From assembly GCF_032918005.1 (NCBI RefSeq), contig NZ_CP136628.1:5999501-6063500 (forward strand): a stretch of 64,000 nucleotides of DNA, in the 5' to 3' direction. This document shows positions 51,625-60,013 of the stretch, piece after piece. How positions within the stretch are numbered: the first letter of the stretch is position 1; each line of letters begins with the position of its first letter. The translations under genes were made by a program, and so were the position numbers. The notes beneath the pieces are model-generated. The model worked only from the letters and a program-made list of their open reading frames with translations. It was not told where the DNA came from and made no database searches. This DNA comes from Bradyrhizobium sp. NDS-1. Its GTDB lineage: Bacteria; Pseudomonadota; Alphaproteobacteria; Rhizobiales; Xanthobacteraceae.

Positions 51625-53847
51625 TCAGGACGCCCTCGCCTTGGGGTCGAAAGGGGCAACGTTCGACGTTGCCTCCTCTCCCGAATCCACGCCGAACAGA
51701 TCGGCAATGCGCTTCAGGCGGTCTGCGCGTTCGCCGGAAATCGCCTCGCTGGCCGACAGCACCTCGCGGATGGCGGCGAAGGCTGCGCGCCTTTGATTCG
51801 AGTCGTCGGGCAGCAGCTTGGGAATCGCGGCCAGCGTTGCGTCCCTATCCAGCAGCAGCATGAAGAACTGCTCGCGCACCAGCGTCTTGAACTCGGCGAG
51901 CGTCACACGCGGGCCGCCATGTTCGCGGCGAGCCTGGCGCAGGGCCTCGATGCTCCGCTCGTCGACCATGCCTCGCGCCGAGCCCACGTAAAGCAGCGCA
52001 CGCAAGGCCGCTTCGCGGAGTCCACCCTCACCGATCTTTGCCTTCAATTCGGCGATCCGCTGTTCGAGCATGGCCCGGTGCTCGGGCGACATCTCCCGCC
52101 GGCGCGACGGCTCCGACTTCGGATCGATCCCGACGGCTGCCTGCAAGACTGGCGAACCGTAGACGTTGAGGAAGATCGCTTCGCTGAGCGCCTCCTGCGA
52201 GTCGCGCCAGCTGTCCAGCACGTGCACGATCTGCTTGGACATCTGTTCCTGGAACGCCAGGAACGGATTGTCCTTCGCGACCGGCTTGCGGTTCTCCTCG
52301 ATCCCCTCTGCCGCGGACTTCACCATGGCCATCCAGGGGTTCTGGCTGCTCAGCGCTTCATATTGGAGCCGCAGCGGATGCAGATTGCGCATCGCTTCGG
52401 CCAACTGCGGCGTCGCCATGCTCTTGACCCAGGGCTGGACGAATTTCTGGTAGGCAGCAAGATTGAGTTCCGAAACGCGCTTGGCAGCCGCGAAGCGGCG
52501 CTCGTCCTCGGGCGAATTGCCACCCATGGCGCGGATATCGTCGAGCGTGCGCGCCTCGCATCGCATGACCCATTGGCCGACGACGAGATCTGAACTCGTG
52601 GTCTCCTCGCCCTTGGCTTCGAACGTCGCCTCGTAGAGCCCCGGCGGCAGCACGTCGATCAGGTCGATATTGCTGGAGAATTCGGCATGCTCCTTCTTGG
52701 CGACGCCGCCGGAGACGAAAATGCCGAGGTGCCCGATGCTCTCGTGAACCGTGTAGACGATGGTCTGCCCGTAAGCCCTGATCTCATCGACGTCGGCATA
52801 GCAATCGAGGATCCAGTGCAGCGCTTGCTGCGGCGGCGTGACGTTGTCGCCCTTGGAGCAGAACACCAGGATCGGCGACCTGATGTTGCGCAGATCCACC
52901 TTGCGGCCGTCGGACATCTCGATCTTGCCCGCCGCGAGATTGTTGCCGACGAACAGCTCGTCGACGATGAACTGGATCTCCTCGGCGTTGAGATTGACGT
53001 GCCCGCCCCACCAGCGTTCGAACTCCAGATAGCGGTCGGCTTCGGTGTCGACCTTGGAATAGACGTTGTATTGCTTGGTCCAGAGCGTATTCGAGGGATT
53101 TTGGCTTTCGAAGTTCTGCACCAGCCAAGCGCCGTCGAACTTGCCGGCGCCGAGATCGCTGGTCAGCGCGGTCAACCAGCTTCCACCAAGCAAGCCGCCT
53201 GCATAGCGCATCGGGTATTTTCCATGCACCCCAGCCCAGTAAGCGAGCGGAGCCCCGGCAATAATCAGCGGACCGAACAATTCCGGCCGTAGCGACGCCA
53301 GGATCATGACGGCCCAGCCGGCCTGGCAATTGCCGATCACGCACGGCTTGCCATCGGCCTGCGGATGCAGGCTGATGACTTTCTCGACGAACAGCGCTTC
53401 AGCTCGCGCGATCCGCTCGATGGTCTGTCCCGGCATCGGCTCCGGCAGGAAGCCCACGAAGTAACAGGGATGCCCGGCCTTCATCGCGACGCCGATTTCG
53501 CTGTCCGCCTTGAAGCCGCCGATGCCCGGGCCGTGGCCGGCGCGCGGGTCGACCACGATGAACGGCCGCCGCTCAAGATCGAGTTCCACCCCGTCCGGCG
53601 GGATGATGCGTACCAGCGCGTAGTTGACCGGCTCGTCGAGCTTGCGGCCGTCCATGATTAATTCGGCAGCATATTGCAGCACATGCGGCGCGGTCTGCGC
53701 GACGTGCTCGCGGTACTGGTCGCCGCGCTGGCGCATGATGTCGAGAAACAGCACGCTGCGCTGGCCTGCATCGACCATGTAGTCGACAGCGGAGGCAACG
53801 ACCCCGGACAGCGGGCCGCCGGGCAGGCTAGGGATTTCCATCGGCAT
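51625..53847 (-). CDS. DUF3141 protein (PHA synthase/depolymerase-like alpha/beta hydrolase)
   Basis: The 740 residues contain an alpha/beta hydrolase domain (about 90-390) and a helical C-terminal half. The nucleophile position is a cysteine, C174 in VIGNCQAGWAV, as in the G-x-C-x-G box of PHA synthases. FIVVDPRAGHGPGIGGFK and VFCSKGDNVTPP supply the oxyanion and acid parts, and HESIGHLGIF the His. The family is annotated DUF3141; polymer synthesis or acyl transfer is suspected but not shown. It heads the operon with PTA, AckA and FabI. The FixK-type box at 53902-53915 lies 62 nt upstream. Confidence 0.85.
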   Translation of the reverse strand: MPMEIPSLPGGPLSGVVASAVDYMVDAGQRSVLFLDIMRQRGDQYREHVAQTAPHVLQYAAELIMDGRKLDEPVNYALVRIIPPDGVELDLERRPFIVVDPRAGHGPGIGGFKADSEIGVAMKAGHPCYFVGFLPEPMPGQTIERIARAEALFVEKVISLHPQADGKPCVIGNCQAGWAVMILASLRPELFGPLIIAGAPLAYWAGVHGKYPMRYAGGLLGGSWLTALTSDLGAGKFDGAWLVQNFESQNPSNTLWTKQYNVYSKVDTEADRYLEFERWWGGHVNLNAEEIQFIVDELFVGNNLAAGKIEMSDGRKVDLRNIRSPILVFCSKGDNVTPPQQALHWILDCYADVDEIRAYGQTIVYTVHESIGHLGIFVSGGVAKKEHAEFSSNIDLIDVLPPGLYEATFEAKGEETTSSDLVVGQWVMRCEARTLDDIRAMGGNSPEDERRFAAAKRVSELNLAAYQKFVQPWVKSMATPQLAEAMRNLHPLRLQYEALSSQNPWMAMVKSAAEGIEENRKPVAKDNPFLAFQEQMSKQIVHVLDSWRDSQEALSEAIFLNVYGSPVLQAAVGIDPKSEPSRRREMSPEHRAMLEQRIAELKAKIGEGGLREAALRALLYVGSARGMVDERSIEALRQARREHGGPRVTLAEFKTLVREQFFMLLLDRDATLAAIPKLLPDDSNQRRAAFAAIREVLSASEAISGERADRLKRIADLFGVDSGEEATSNVAPFDPKARAS

Positions 53848-53901
53848 TTTCGGACCTCATCACCGCGCGCCTTGATCCAAGGCGCTCGGAGACGGCCGAC
53901 G

Positions 53902-53915
53902 TTGATTTAGGTCAA
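53902..53915 (-). promoter_or_regulatory. FixK/FNR-type box upstream of the DUF3141-pta-ackA-fabI operon
   Basis: TTGATTTAGGTCAA, inside a longer palindrome (ACGTTGA...TCAACGT), is one base from TTGAT-N4-ATCAA. The centre is 62 nt upstream of the ATG at 53847. It overlaps the stop codon of the AI-2E-family gene. Confidence 0.68.
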
Positions 53916-55012
53916 CGTTCGGGGACTGCATGCCGCGCCGGGCTGGTGCGGTCGGTCCCGATCCAGGCCACGGCAAGTTCCCAGGCCACCGACAGGATGA
54001 TCGGTCCGATGAAAAGACCGATGATCCCGTGGCCCAGGGTGCCGCCGATGACGCCGATGACGCCGATGAGGATGATGAGCGTCGGCGTCGTCAAGCCGCG
54101 CCCCATCACCATCGGCTTCAATATGTTGTCGAGAATGCTGACTGCGCCGAGGAACAACGTCAGCAATACGGCGGTGGTGACGTCCTTGTCGGACCAGATC
54201 CAGACGAGGACGGGGAGCATGACGAGGGCGGCGCCGATCTGGACGATCGAGAGAAGGAGCACCAGGAGCGCCAACAGGCCCGCGATCGGGATGCCCGCCA
54301 ACTTGAAGCCGATACCAGCCAGCAGCGCCTGGATGACGGCTATACCGATCACGCCTTGGGCGACTGCACGAATGGTCGCGCCTGCCAGATCCAGAAAGTG
54401 CTCGCTCTGCTCGGGGACGATCCGCGACAGAAAGCCCCTGCCTGCCGCGACCAGTTGCGCCCCATACGGGAAGATGAATCCGGCGACCGCGACCGAGACC
54501 AGAAACTTGATCGTGCCTACGCCGGCATCGCCTGCAAGACCAAGCAGCGTGCCGGCGAAGGGCTTGAGATACGGCGCGATCATTTGCAGAAGCGGCCGCA
54601 GATTGGTCGAGGCCTGATCCCAGAGCTCGTAAAACTGCGTCCCGATCAGGGGCCAGCTCTTGATCGCATCGGGCGGCGACGGAACCGCCAGTTCGCCGAC
54701 CGCCAATTGAGCTGCAAAATCCTTGATTCCGTCCGCCGCACCGAGGCCGAGCCAAGCCGCCGGCCCGATGACGACGGCGAAACTGGCCGCCGTGAGAATG
54801 GTCGCCGCGAGCTTCGGGCGGTCGCCCAGGAGCTTGGCGAGCAGCACGAAGGCCGGATTGAGTGCGACCGCGAGCACGAGGGCCCAGACCAGAATCGTCA
54901 CGAACGGGCGGATCAGGTAGAACGTCCAGAAGATCAACAGCCCGAGCAAGCCGAGCCGGATCACCAACTGGATCACGTCGTCTCCGGTGAATAGCTGCCG
55001 AAGTGTCTTCAC
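53912..55012 (-). CDS. AI-2E/PerM-family transporter
   Basis: The product (366 residues) starts at a GTG with GAGGGG upstream. About eight membrane segments are seen, in the PerM/YdiK order: two at 20-60, a third near 70-90, a soluble amphipathic stretch (110-200), then a cluster of five in the second half (AQGVIGIAVIQALLAGIG, VLVWIWSDKDVTTAVLLTLF). Family members export autoinducer-2 or act as sodium-proton antiporters; substrate is open. A FixK-type box lies 72 nt upstream. Confidence 0.87.
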   Translation of the reverse strand: MKTLRQLFTGDDVIQLVIRLGLLGLLIFWTFYLIRPFVTILVWALVLAVALNPAFVLLAKLLGDRPKLAATILTAASFAVVIGPAAWLGLGAADGIKDFAAQLAVGELAVPSPPDAIKSWPLIGTQFYELWDQASTNLRPLLQMIAPYLKPFAGTLLGLAGDAGVGTIKFLVSVAVAGFIFPYGAQLVAAGRGFLSRIVPEQSEHFLDLAGATIRAVAQGVIGIAVIQALLAGIGFKLAGIPIAGLLALLVLLLSIVQIGAALVMLPVLVWIWSDKDVTTAVLLTLFLGAVSILDNILKPMVMGRGLTTPTLIILIGVIGVIGGTLGHGIIGLFIGPIILSVAWELAVAWIGTDRTSPARHAVPER

Positions 55013-55076
55013 GGGTGCCCCTCAGCGATGGCCGCGCATGCAGCGGAAGGCTAGCCCGTGGTGTCTTTCGGCCGGC

Positions 55077-55090
55077 TTGATCCAGATCAA
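55077..55090. promoter_or_regulatory. FixK/FNR-type box between the AI-2E-family and GNAT genes
   Basis: TTGATCCAGATCAA is a perfect palindrome. The centre is 72 nt from the GTG at 55012 (minus) and 87 nt from the ATG at 55170 (plus). It can serve both genes. Confidence 0.7.
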
Positions 55091-55169
55091 GCGGAGTGCG
55101 GCCGCCCCTGCGTCTCATGAGCGGCATCCCCGGCAGTACGCTGTCCGGCCCGCTGAGACGAGAGCCCGC

Positions 55170-55691
55170 ATGTCGGACGTCGCCACCTACAACGTATGCG
55201 AGCACCTGCGGGACGGCAGCCGGGTTGAAATCCGGGCACTTCAGCCGGACGACGAGGCCGACATGCTTGGTGCACTGGACCAGACCAGCGCGCAATCGTT
55301 GCAGCGGCGATTTTTCGTCACCAAACGCCATTTCTCCGACAAGGAGCGCGCGTTCTTCATGAATATCGACTTCAGCAATCACGTCGCGCTGGTGGCCGAG
55401 GTCGAGCAGGCCGGCCGTACAATGATCATAGGAGGCGGCCGTTACGTCGTCTTCGAGCCCGGGAGGGCGGAGATGGCGTTCGTCGTCATCGATGCCTGGC
55501 AGGGCCGCGGCGTCGGCGCCCTGCTGGCGCGTCACCTCACCGCACTCGCTCGCAAAGCCGGGCTCAAGGAGCTGACAGCAGAGGTGTTGCCGGAGAACAG
55601 CGCCATGCGGCGCGTCTTCGAGAAGTTCGGGTTCAAAGCCGCGGCCACGCCAGACCCCCAGGCGATTCACTTGGTGCTGAAGCTGAGCTGA
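55170..55691 (+). CDS. GNAT-family N-acetyltransferase
   Basis: The ATG at 55170 gives 173 residues; the longer open frame crosses the promoter. The acetyl-CoA loop is AWQGRGVGALLARHLT (about 107-122, the R/Q-x-x-G-x-G/A motif). Flanking strands are EMAFVVID and LKELTAEVLPENSAMRRVFEKFGFK. The N-terminal part (RDGSRVEIRALQPDDEADM) is typical of the family. Domains like this also occur in Pat-type lysine acetyltransferases, which act on acyl-CoA enzymes, but no such specificity can be shown here. Confidence 0.85.
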   Translation: MSDVATYNVCEHLRDGSRVEIRALQPDDEADMLGALDQTSAQSLQRRFFVTKRHFSDKERAFFMNIDFSNHVALVAEVEQAGRTMIIGGGRYVVFEPGRAEMAFVVIDAWQGRGVGALLARHLTALARKAGLKELTAEVLPENSAMRRVFEKFGFKAAATPDPQAIHLVLKLS

Positions 55692-55881
55692 TGGGATCAA
55701 ACCTGGTCCACAACGCAGCGCCGATCCGACCGGCCTGCCCATGCGTCACTGCATGAGCAACTCATTCCTTTGGCATGAAATCGCGTTGTGACGTTCCTTT
55801 AGGGGACCGTCCACTTGACGCTTACGCTCAACTCGTTCTCACTGGCGGAGGCCGACCGGTTAATGTCATTGGGCTTCCTCC

Positions 55882-57540
55882 ATGCCGGTAGATTCTCCTC
55901 ACGACTTCCCGCTCGTGATCTCGTCGATGCCTCCGACGCGCCAGCAGCAGGTCGCAGCTTCGGCTGCTGCGATCATCCTGCTCGTGATCGCCGTGCTGGT
56001 TGCTCCGTTCGCCCACCTTCAGCTCACACGGATCGACGTGTTCGTGCCGGTACTCCAGACGGTTCTGAGCCTGGTCGACCTGCTCACGGCGATCCTTCTA
56101 TTTGCACAATACGCGATTCAGCCCCACAGGGCGCTGCTTGCCGTGGGCAGCGCCTACATCTTCAGCGGCGCCATGGCCTTTCTGCAGACGCTGACCTTCC
56201 CCGGAGGCTACGGGCCCGCCGGCGTGATCGGCGACGGCAATAACAGCCCCGCCTGGTTCTTCGTGCTCTGGCACACGACTTTTCCTCTCTGCATCATGGC
56301 CTACGCCTTCCTGAAGGACGAAAAGCCGGCCTCTCGAATTGCGCCGGCGAAAAGCCTCGCGATGACGATCTGCGGCGTGGTGGCGGCGATTGCTGTGCTG
56401 GCCTGGCTGGTGACGGCAAACGTCGCACTGCTGCCGCCATTTTACACGGGCAGCATCACGCAACAGACGCGGCTCGGCAACCAGATCAACGTTGCGCTGT
56501 GCCTGCTCGGCGCGATTACGCTCGCCGTACTGTTTGTCCGCCGGCGCACCATTCTCGACCTCTGGTTGATGGTGACCTTGTTGGCCTGGATTCCGAATTT
56601 CCTGGTCGCGGCGGTCGCGAGCTCGGTCCGCTTCTCCCTCGGTTGGTATGCCGCGCGTGGCTTCGCACTCGTCGCGAGCTCACTGCTGTTGAGCGTGCTT
56701 CTGACGGAAACGGCATTGCTCTACTCGCGCCTCGCCAGCGCGTTGACGATGCTGCGACGAGAAAGGGGCAACCGGCTCATGAGCATCGACGCGGCCACCG
56801 CGGCGATCGCCCATGAGATCAGATCGCCTTTGGCGTCGATTCCGCTAAACGTCGAGGCCGCGCGCCTGCAGCTTGGTATGGAGCCTCCCGACGTGGCCAA
56901 CGTCGATGTCATTCTGCAGGACATCGAGACGGCAAGCCTCCGGGTCAATGCAACGATCTCAAGCGTCCGAGAACTGTTCAAGGGCTCAGTGACCGTTACG
57001 ACGGCCATCCACGTGGAAACCGTTGCGCTGCAAGTATTGCGCCTCCTCGAGCACGAGCTGCAGCTTCACAAAATTCAGGTCGCGGCGAATTTTTTCACAC
57101 CGGGGCACTATGTGCACGCTGACCCCACGCAGGTTCAGCAGGTCATTCTCAACCTGGTGAAAAACGCGATCGAGGCAATGAGCCCTGCATCGGGCAGGCG
57201 GGAATTGACATTGTCCTCACGGTCCGAGCGCGGCTCTGCGCTCCTGATCGTCCAAGATACAGGACCCGGTGTTGCTCCCGCGGATCAAGAGCGAATATTC
57301 GAACCGTTCTTCACCACGAGGCCAAACGGCATGGGTCTGGGCCTCGCGGTCTGCCGAACGCTCCTCGAAAGGGCGGGCGGCAAACTGGTTCTTGCTCGAT
57401 CCGGCCCCGAAGGGTCGATCTTTGAAGTCAGCCTGCCCCTCGCGAAAAATGAACACAGCGCGTCCAAGCACAATGCGGGGCGAACTCTTGAGGCCCACCG
57501 CACTCGGGAAAATGCAGAGACAACGCAGATCAAGCAGTGA
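55882..57540 (+). CDS. Membrane sensor histidine kinase (MASE4-like)
   Basis: The 552 residues have about eight membrane segments in the first 285 residues, arranged as in the MASE4 sensor (FVPVLQTVLSLVDLLTAILLF, SAYIFSGAMAFLQTLTFPGGY, FFVLWHTTFPLCIMAYA). The H-box is IAHEIRSPLAS with H311. The N-box is ILNLVKNAIEAM, followed by DTGPGV and FEPFFTTRPNGMGLGLAV. An ATG at 55927 is an alternative start. No response regulator is adjacent, so it may act on the receiver proteins at 38-39 kb, though that is speculation. The signal sensed by MASE4 is unknown. Confidence 0.87.
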   Translation: MPVDSPHDFPLVISSMPPTRQQQVAASAAAIILLVIAVLVAPFAHLQLTRIDVFVPVLQTVLSLVDLLTAILLFAQYAIQPHRALLAVGSAYIFSGAMAFLQTLTFPGGYGPAGVIGDGNNSPAWFFVLWHTTFPLCIMAYAFLKDEKPASRIAPAKSLAMTICGVVAAIAVLAWLVTANVALLPPFYTGSITQQTRLGNQINVALCLLGAITLAVLFVRRRTILDLWLMVTLLAWIPNFLVAAVASSVRFSLGWYAARGFALVASSLLLSVLLTETALLYSRLASALTMLRRERGNRLMSIDAATAAIAHEIRSPLASIPLNVEAARLQLGMEPPDVANVDVILQDIETASLRVNATISSVRELFKGSVTVTTAIHVETVALQVLRLLEHELQLHKIQVAANFFTPGHYVHADPTQVQQVILNLVKNAIEAMSPASGRRELTLSSRSERGSALLIVQDTGPGVAPADQERIFEPFFTTRPNGMGLGLAVCRTLLERAGGKLVLARSGPEGSIFEVSLPLAKNEHSASKHNAGRTLEAHRTRENAETTQIKQ

Positions 57541-57790
57541 GCGACGATTCCCGCTCTCAAGCACTTCCTTCTGGCACAGAAAGCTGCCGTCGAAGCCCGA
57601 ACTGCAGCGTTCTTGCCGGTTGAGGTGGTAACATCCAGCTCGAAAATCGAGCCACACACAACGTTATCTACGGGCCAGTACCGTCGTGCCTGCCACGCCC
57701 TTGCCCCTGTGCAGCAGTGTGTCGCAGAGCTGTGCAGCAGCTCCCCAGCCGGGCCGGTTTCGTGAGTGATTTCAGGCTGGGCGGGCGAGC

Positions 57791-57865
57791 TGGCTGGGGC
57801 GGGAGGGATCGAACCTCCGAATGGCGGAATCAAAATCCGCTGCCTTACCGCTTGGCTACGCCCCA
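57791..57865 (-). tRNA. tRNA-Gln (anticodon TTG)
   Basis: On the minus strand the acceptor stem TGGGGCG (57859-57865) pairs with CGCCCCA (57795-57801), followed by the discriminator G and an encoded CCA at 57791-57793. The D-loop (GCCAAGCGGTAAGGC), anticodon loop TTTTGAT with TTG as anticodon, and T-arm GGAGGTTCGATCCTCC are all present. This reads CAA and, by wobble, CAG. Confidence 0.95.
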
Positions 57866-58122
57866 ACAGGTGACCGACGGACCGGCGGAAGATCGGGCTA
57901 CCGCGGATTCCCGTCAGGTCGATGCCGGTCTATAGGGAGCGGCGCGGCATTTCAACTGCCTGAGGGGGCAAAATACCATAGGGGTCCACCGACCCGCCCC
58001 TCCTCACTCTATATATAGCCGGCTGCTCCGCTCCAGGCCGGCGCCATCCTCATCTCCCGGCCATTGAGACCGCCTTCGTTTCGTGGGAATACGGCGCCAA
58101 TATTTGTCCACGGGAGTGAGCC

Positions 58123-59901
58123 ATGACCTACCGCGCGCCGATCTCTGACATGCTGCTGTCGCTCAACCACGGCGCTGGCCTCAAGGCCGCCGTGGAGGCC
58201 GGTCATTACGGCGATTTCGACGCGGACATCGCCGCGGCCGTGCTGGAGGAAGCCGGCAAGTTCGCATCCGACGTGCTGGCGCCGCTCAACAAGGTCGGCG
58301 ACGAGCACGGCATCAAGCTTGACGACGGCAAGGTCACGACCGCGCCGGGCTGGCCGGACGCCTACAAGCGCTGGACCGAAGGCGGCTGGAACGCGGTGTC
58401 CGGCCCCGAAGATTTCGGCGGCCAGGGCCTGCCGCTCGCGATCAACGCCGCCTGCACCGAGATCTGGAGCGCGGCCAACGTCGCCTTCGGCCTCTGCCCG
58501 CTGCTGACGGCCTCGGCGATCGAAGCGCTGGAAGCGCATGGCAACGACGAGCTGAAGAAGATCTATCTCGAGAAGCTCGTCTCCGGCGAATGGACCGGCA
58601 CCATGCAGCTCACCGAGCCGCAGGCCGGCTCCGACGTCGGCGCGCTGCGCACCCGCGCCGAGAAGCAGGCCGACGGCACCTATCGCATCAAGGGGACGAA
58701 GATCTTCATCACCTATGGCGAGCACGACATGACCGACAACATCGTGCATTTCGTGCTGGCACGCCTGCCCGACGCCCCCGCCGGCACCAAGGGGATCTCG
58801 CTGTTCCTGGTGCCGAAGTTCATGGTGAATGAAGACGGCTCGCTGGGGCAGCGCAACGATATCTTCGCGAGCGGCGTCGAGCACAAGCTCGGCATGCATG
58901 CCTCGCCGACCTGCACCATGACCATGGGCGATCATGGCGGCGCGATCGGCTTTTTGATCGGCGAAGAGAACCAGGGCATGCGCTGCATGTTCACGATGAT
59001 GAACCAGGCCCGCCTCGGCGTCGGCCTGGAGGGCGTCGGCGTCGCCGACCGCGCCTATCAGCAGGCCTTGTCGTACGCCCAGGAGCGCAAGCAGGGCCGC
59101 GCCGTCGGCAGCAAGAGCGACGGCTCGGACGCGATCTTCGTCCATCCCGACGTCAAGCGCATGCTGATGCGGATGCGGGCGCAGACAGCCGCCGCGCGCA
59201 CCATCTGCTATGCGACGGCGGTCGCGATCGACGTCTCGACGCGCGCCAGGGATCCCAAGGTTCGCGCTGATGCAGCCGCGCGCGCGGCGCTGCTGACGCC
59301 GATGGCCAAGGGCTATTCCACCGATATCGGCAACGAGGTCGCCTATCTCGGCGTGCAGATCCATGGCGGCATGGGCTTCATCGAGGAGACTGGCGCGGCC
59401 CAGCACTACCGCGATGCCCGCATCACCGCGATCTACGAGGGCACCAACGGTATCCAGGCGATCGACCTCGTCACGCGCAAGCTCGCGGCCAATGGCGGCG
59501 CATCGGTGTGGGCGCTGCTCGAGGAACTCTCCGCAACGGTCAAGCAGGTCGAAGCCTCCAACGATCCCGCTTTCGGCACCACGGGCGCGAAGCTGCGCGA
59601 GGCACTCGAGGCGCTCACGCGTAGCAGCAAATGGCTCCTGGAACGCATTGCGTCCGCACCGAACGACGCGCTTGCAGGTGCAACGCCCTATCTACAGCAG
59701 TTCGGCGCCACGCTCGGCGGCTGCCTGCTCGCCTCGGAGGCACTCGCCGCCAAGGCAGGCGGCAACACGGACGCCGCGCGCTACGTCTCCCTCGCACGCT
59801 TCTTCGCCGAGAACATCACGGTGCAGGCGCCCGCGCTCGAGCGCACGGTGACCGAAAGCGCAGAGTCGGTCGCCGCGGCGGATGCGGTGTTGCTGGGCTA
59901 G
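58123..59901 (+). CDS. Acyl-CoA dehydrogenase (long form with C-terminal extension)
   Basis: The 592 residues include N-terminal helical, middle and C-terminal helical domains typical of the family. The FAD and substrate loops are QLTEPQAGSDVGALRTRA (about 165-182) and KIFITYGEHDM. The catalytic Glu is in YEGTNGIQAIDLV, at the usual place for this branch, and QIHGGMGFIEE precedes it. Length (about 590) matches the FadE/DmdC-like subgroup with an extra C-terminal domain, which oxidises acyl-CoA or methylmercaptopropionyl-CoA-type substrates. GGGAGTGAG upstream supports the start. Confidence 0.92.
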   Translation: MTYRAPISDMLLSLNHGAGLKAAVEAGHYGDFDADIAAAVLEEAGKFASDVLAPLNKVGDEHGIKLDDGKVTTAPGWPDAYKRWTEGGWNAVSGPEDFGGQGLPLAINAACTEIWSAANVAFGLCPLLTASAIEALEAHGNDELKKIYLEKLVSGEWTGTMQLTEPQAGSDVGALRTRAEKQADGTYRIKGTKIFITYGEHDMTDNIVHFVLARLPDAPAGTKGISLFLVPKFMVNEDGSLGQRNDIFASGVEHKLGMHASPTCTMTMGDHGGAIGFLIGEENQGMRCMFTMMNQARLGVGLEGVGVADRAYQQALSYAQERKQGRAVGSKSDGSDAIFVHPDVKRMLMRMRAQTAAARTICYATAVAIDVSTRARDPKVRADAAARAALLTPMAKGYSTDIGNEVAYLGVQIHGGMGFIEETGAAQHYRDARITAIYEGTNGIQAIDLVTRKLAANGGASVWALLEELSATVKQVEASNDPAFGTTGAKLREALEALTRSSKWLLERIASAPNDALAGATPYLQQFGATLGGCLLASEALAAKAGGNTDAARYVSLARFFAENITVQAPALERTVTESAESVAAADAVLLG

Positions 59902-59928
59902 GCTGCTTACCGCGAGCGTCGATGCGTA

Positions 59929-60008
59929 GGTGGGTTAGCCGTAGGCGTAACCCACCGTTTCCGACTGATTGGAAACAGAAGAGGTGGATTACGCTTCGCT
60001 AATCCACC
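59929..60008. repeat. REP-like element with three consecutive hairpins
   Basis: Three inverted repeats stand one after another: GGTGGGTTA/TAACCCACC (59929-59937 and 59948-59956), GTTTCC/GGAAAC (59957-59962 and 59971-59976) and GGTGGATTA/TAATCCACC (59983-59991 and 60000-60008). The first and third arms are near-copies, so the whole block is also a tandem of similar hairpins. It lies between the convergent acyl-CoA dehydrogenase and MFS genes and may also stop transcription. Confidence 0.8.
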
Positions 60009-60013
60009 CACGG

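Noticed and set aside
53869..53882. TTGATCCAAGGCGC as an additional FixK-type site
   Set aside because: Only the left arm matches. The complete palindrome at 53902-53915 is the better candidate for the same promoter.
54987..55169. N-terminal extension of the GNAT protein
   Set aside because: It would run through the FixK-type box and part of the divergent gene start. The family similarity begins at the ATG at 55170.
58009..58016. TATATATA sequence as a promoter
   Set aside because: There is no fitting -35 element at proper spacing, and alphaproteobacterial promoters are too degenerate to call from one AT-rich octamer.
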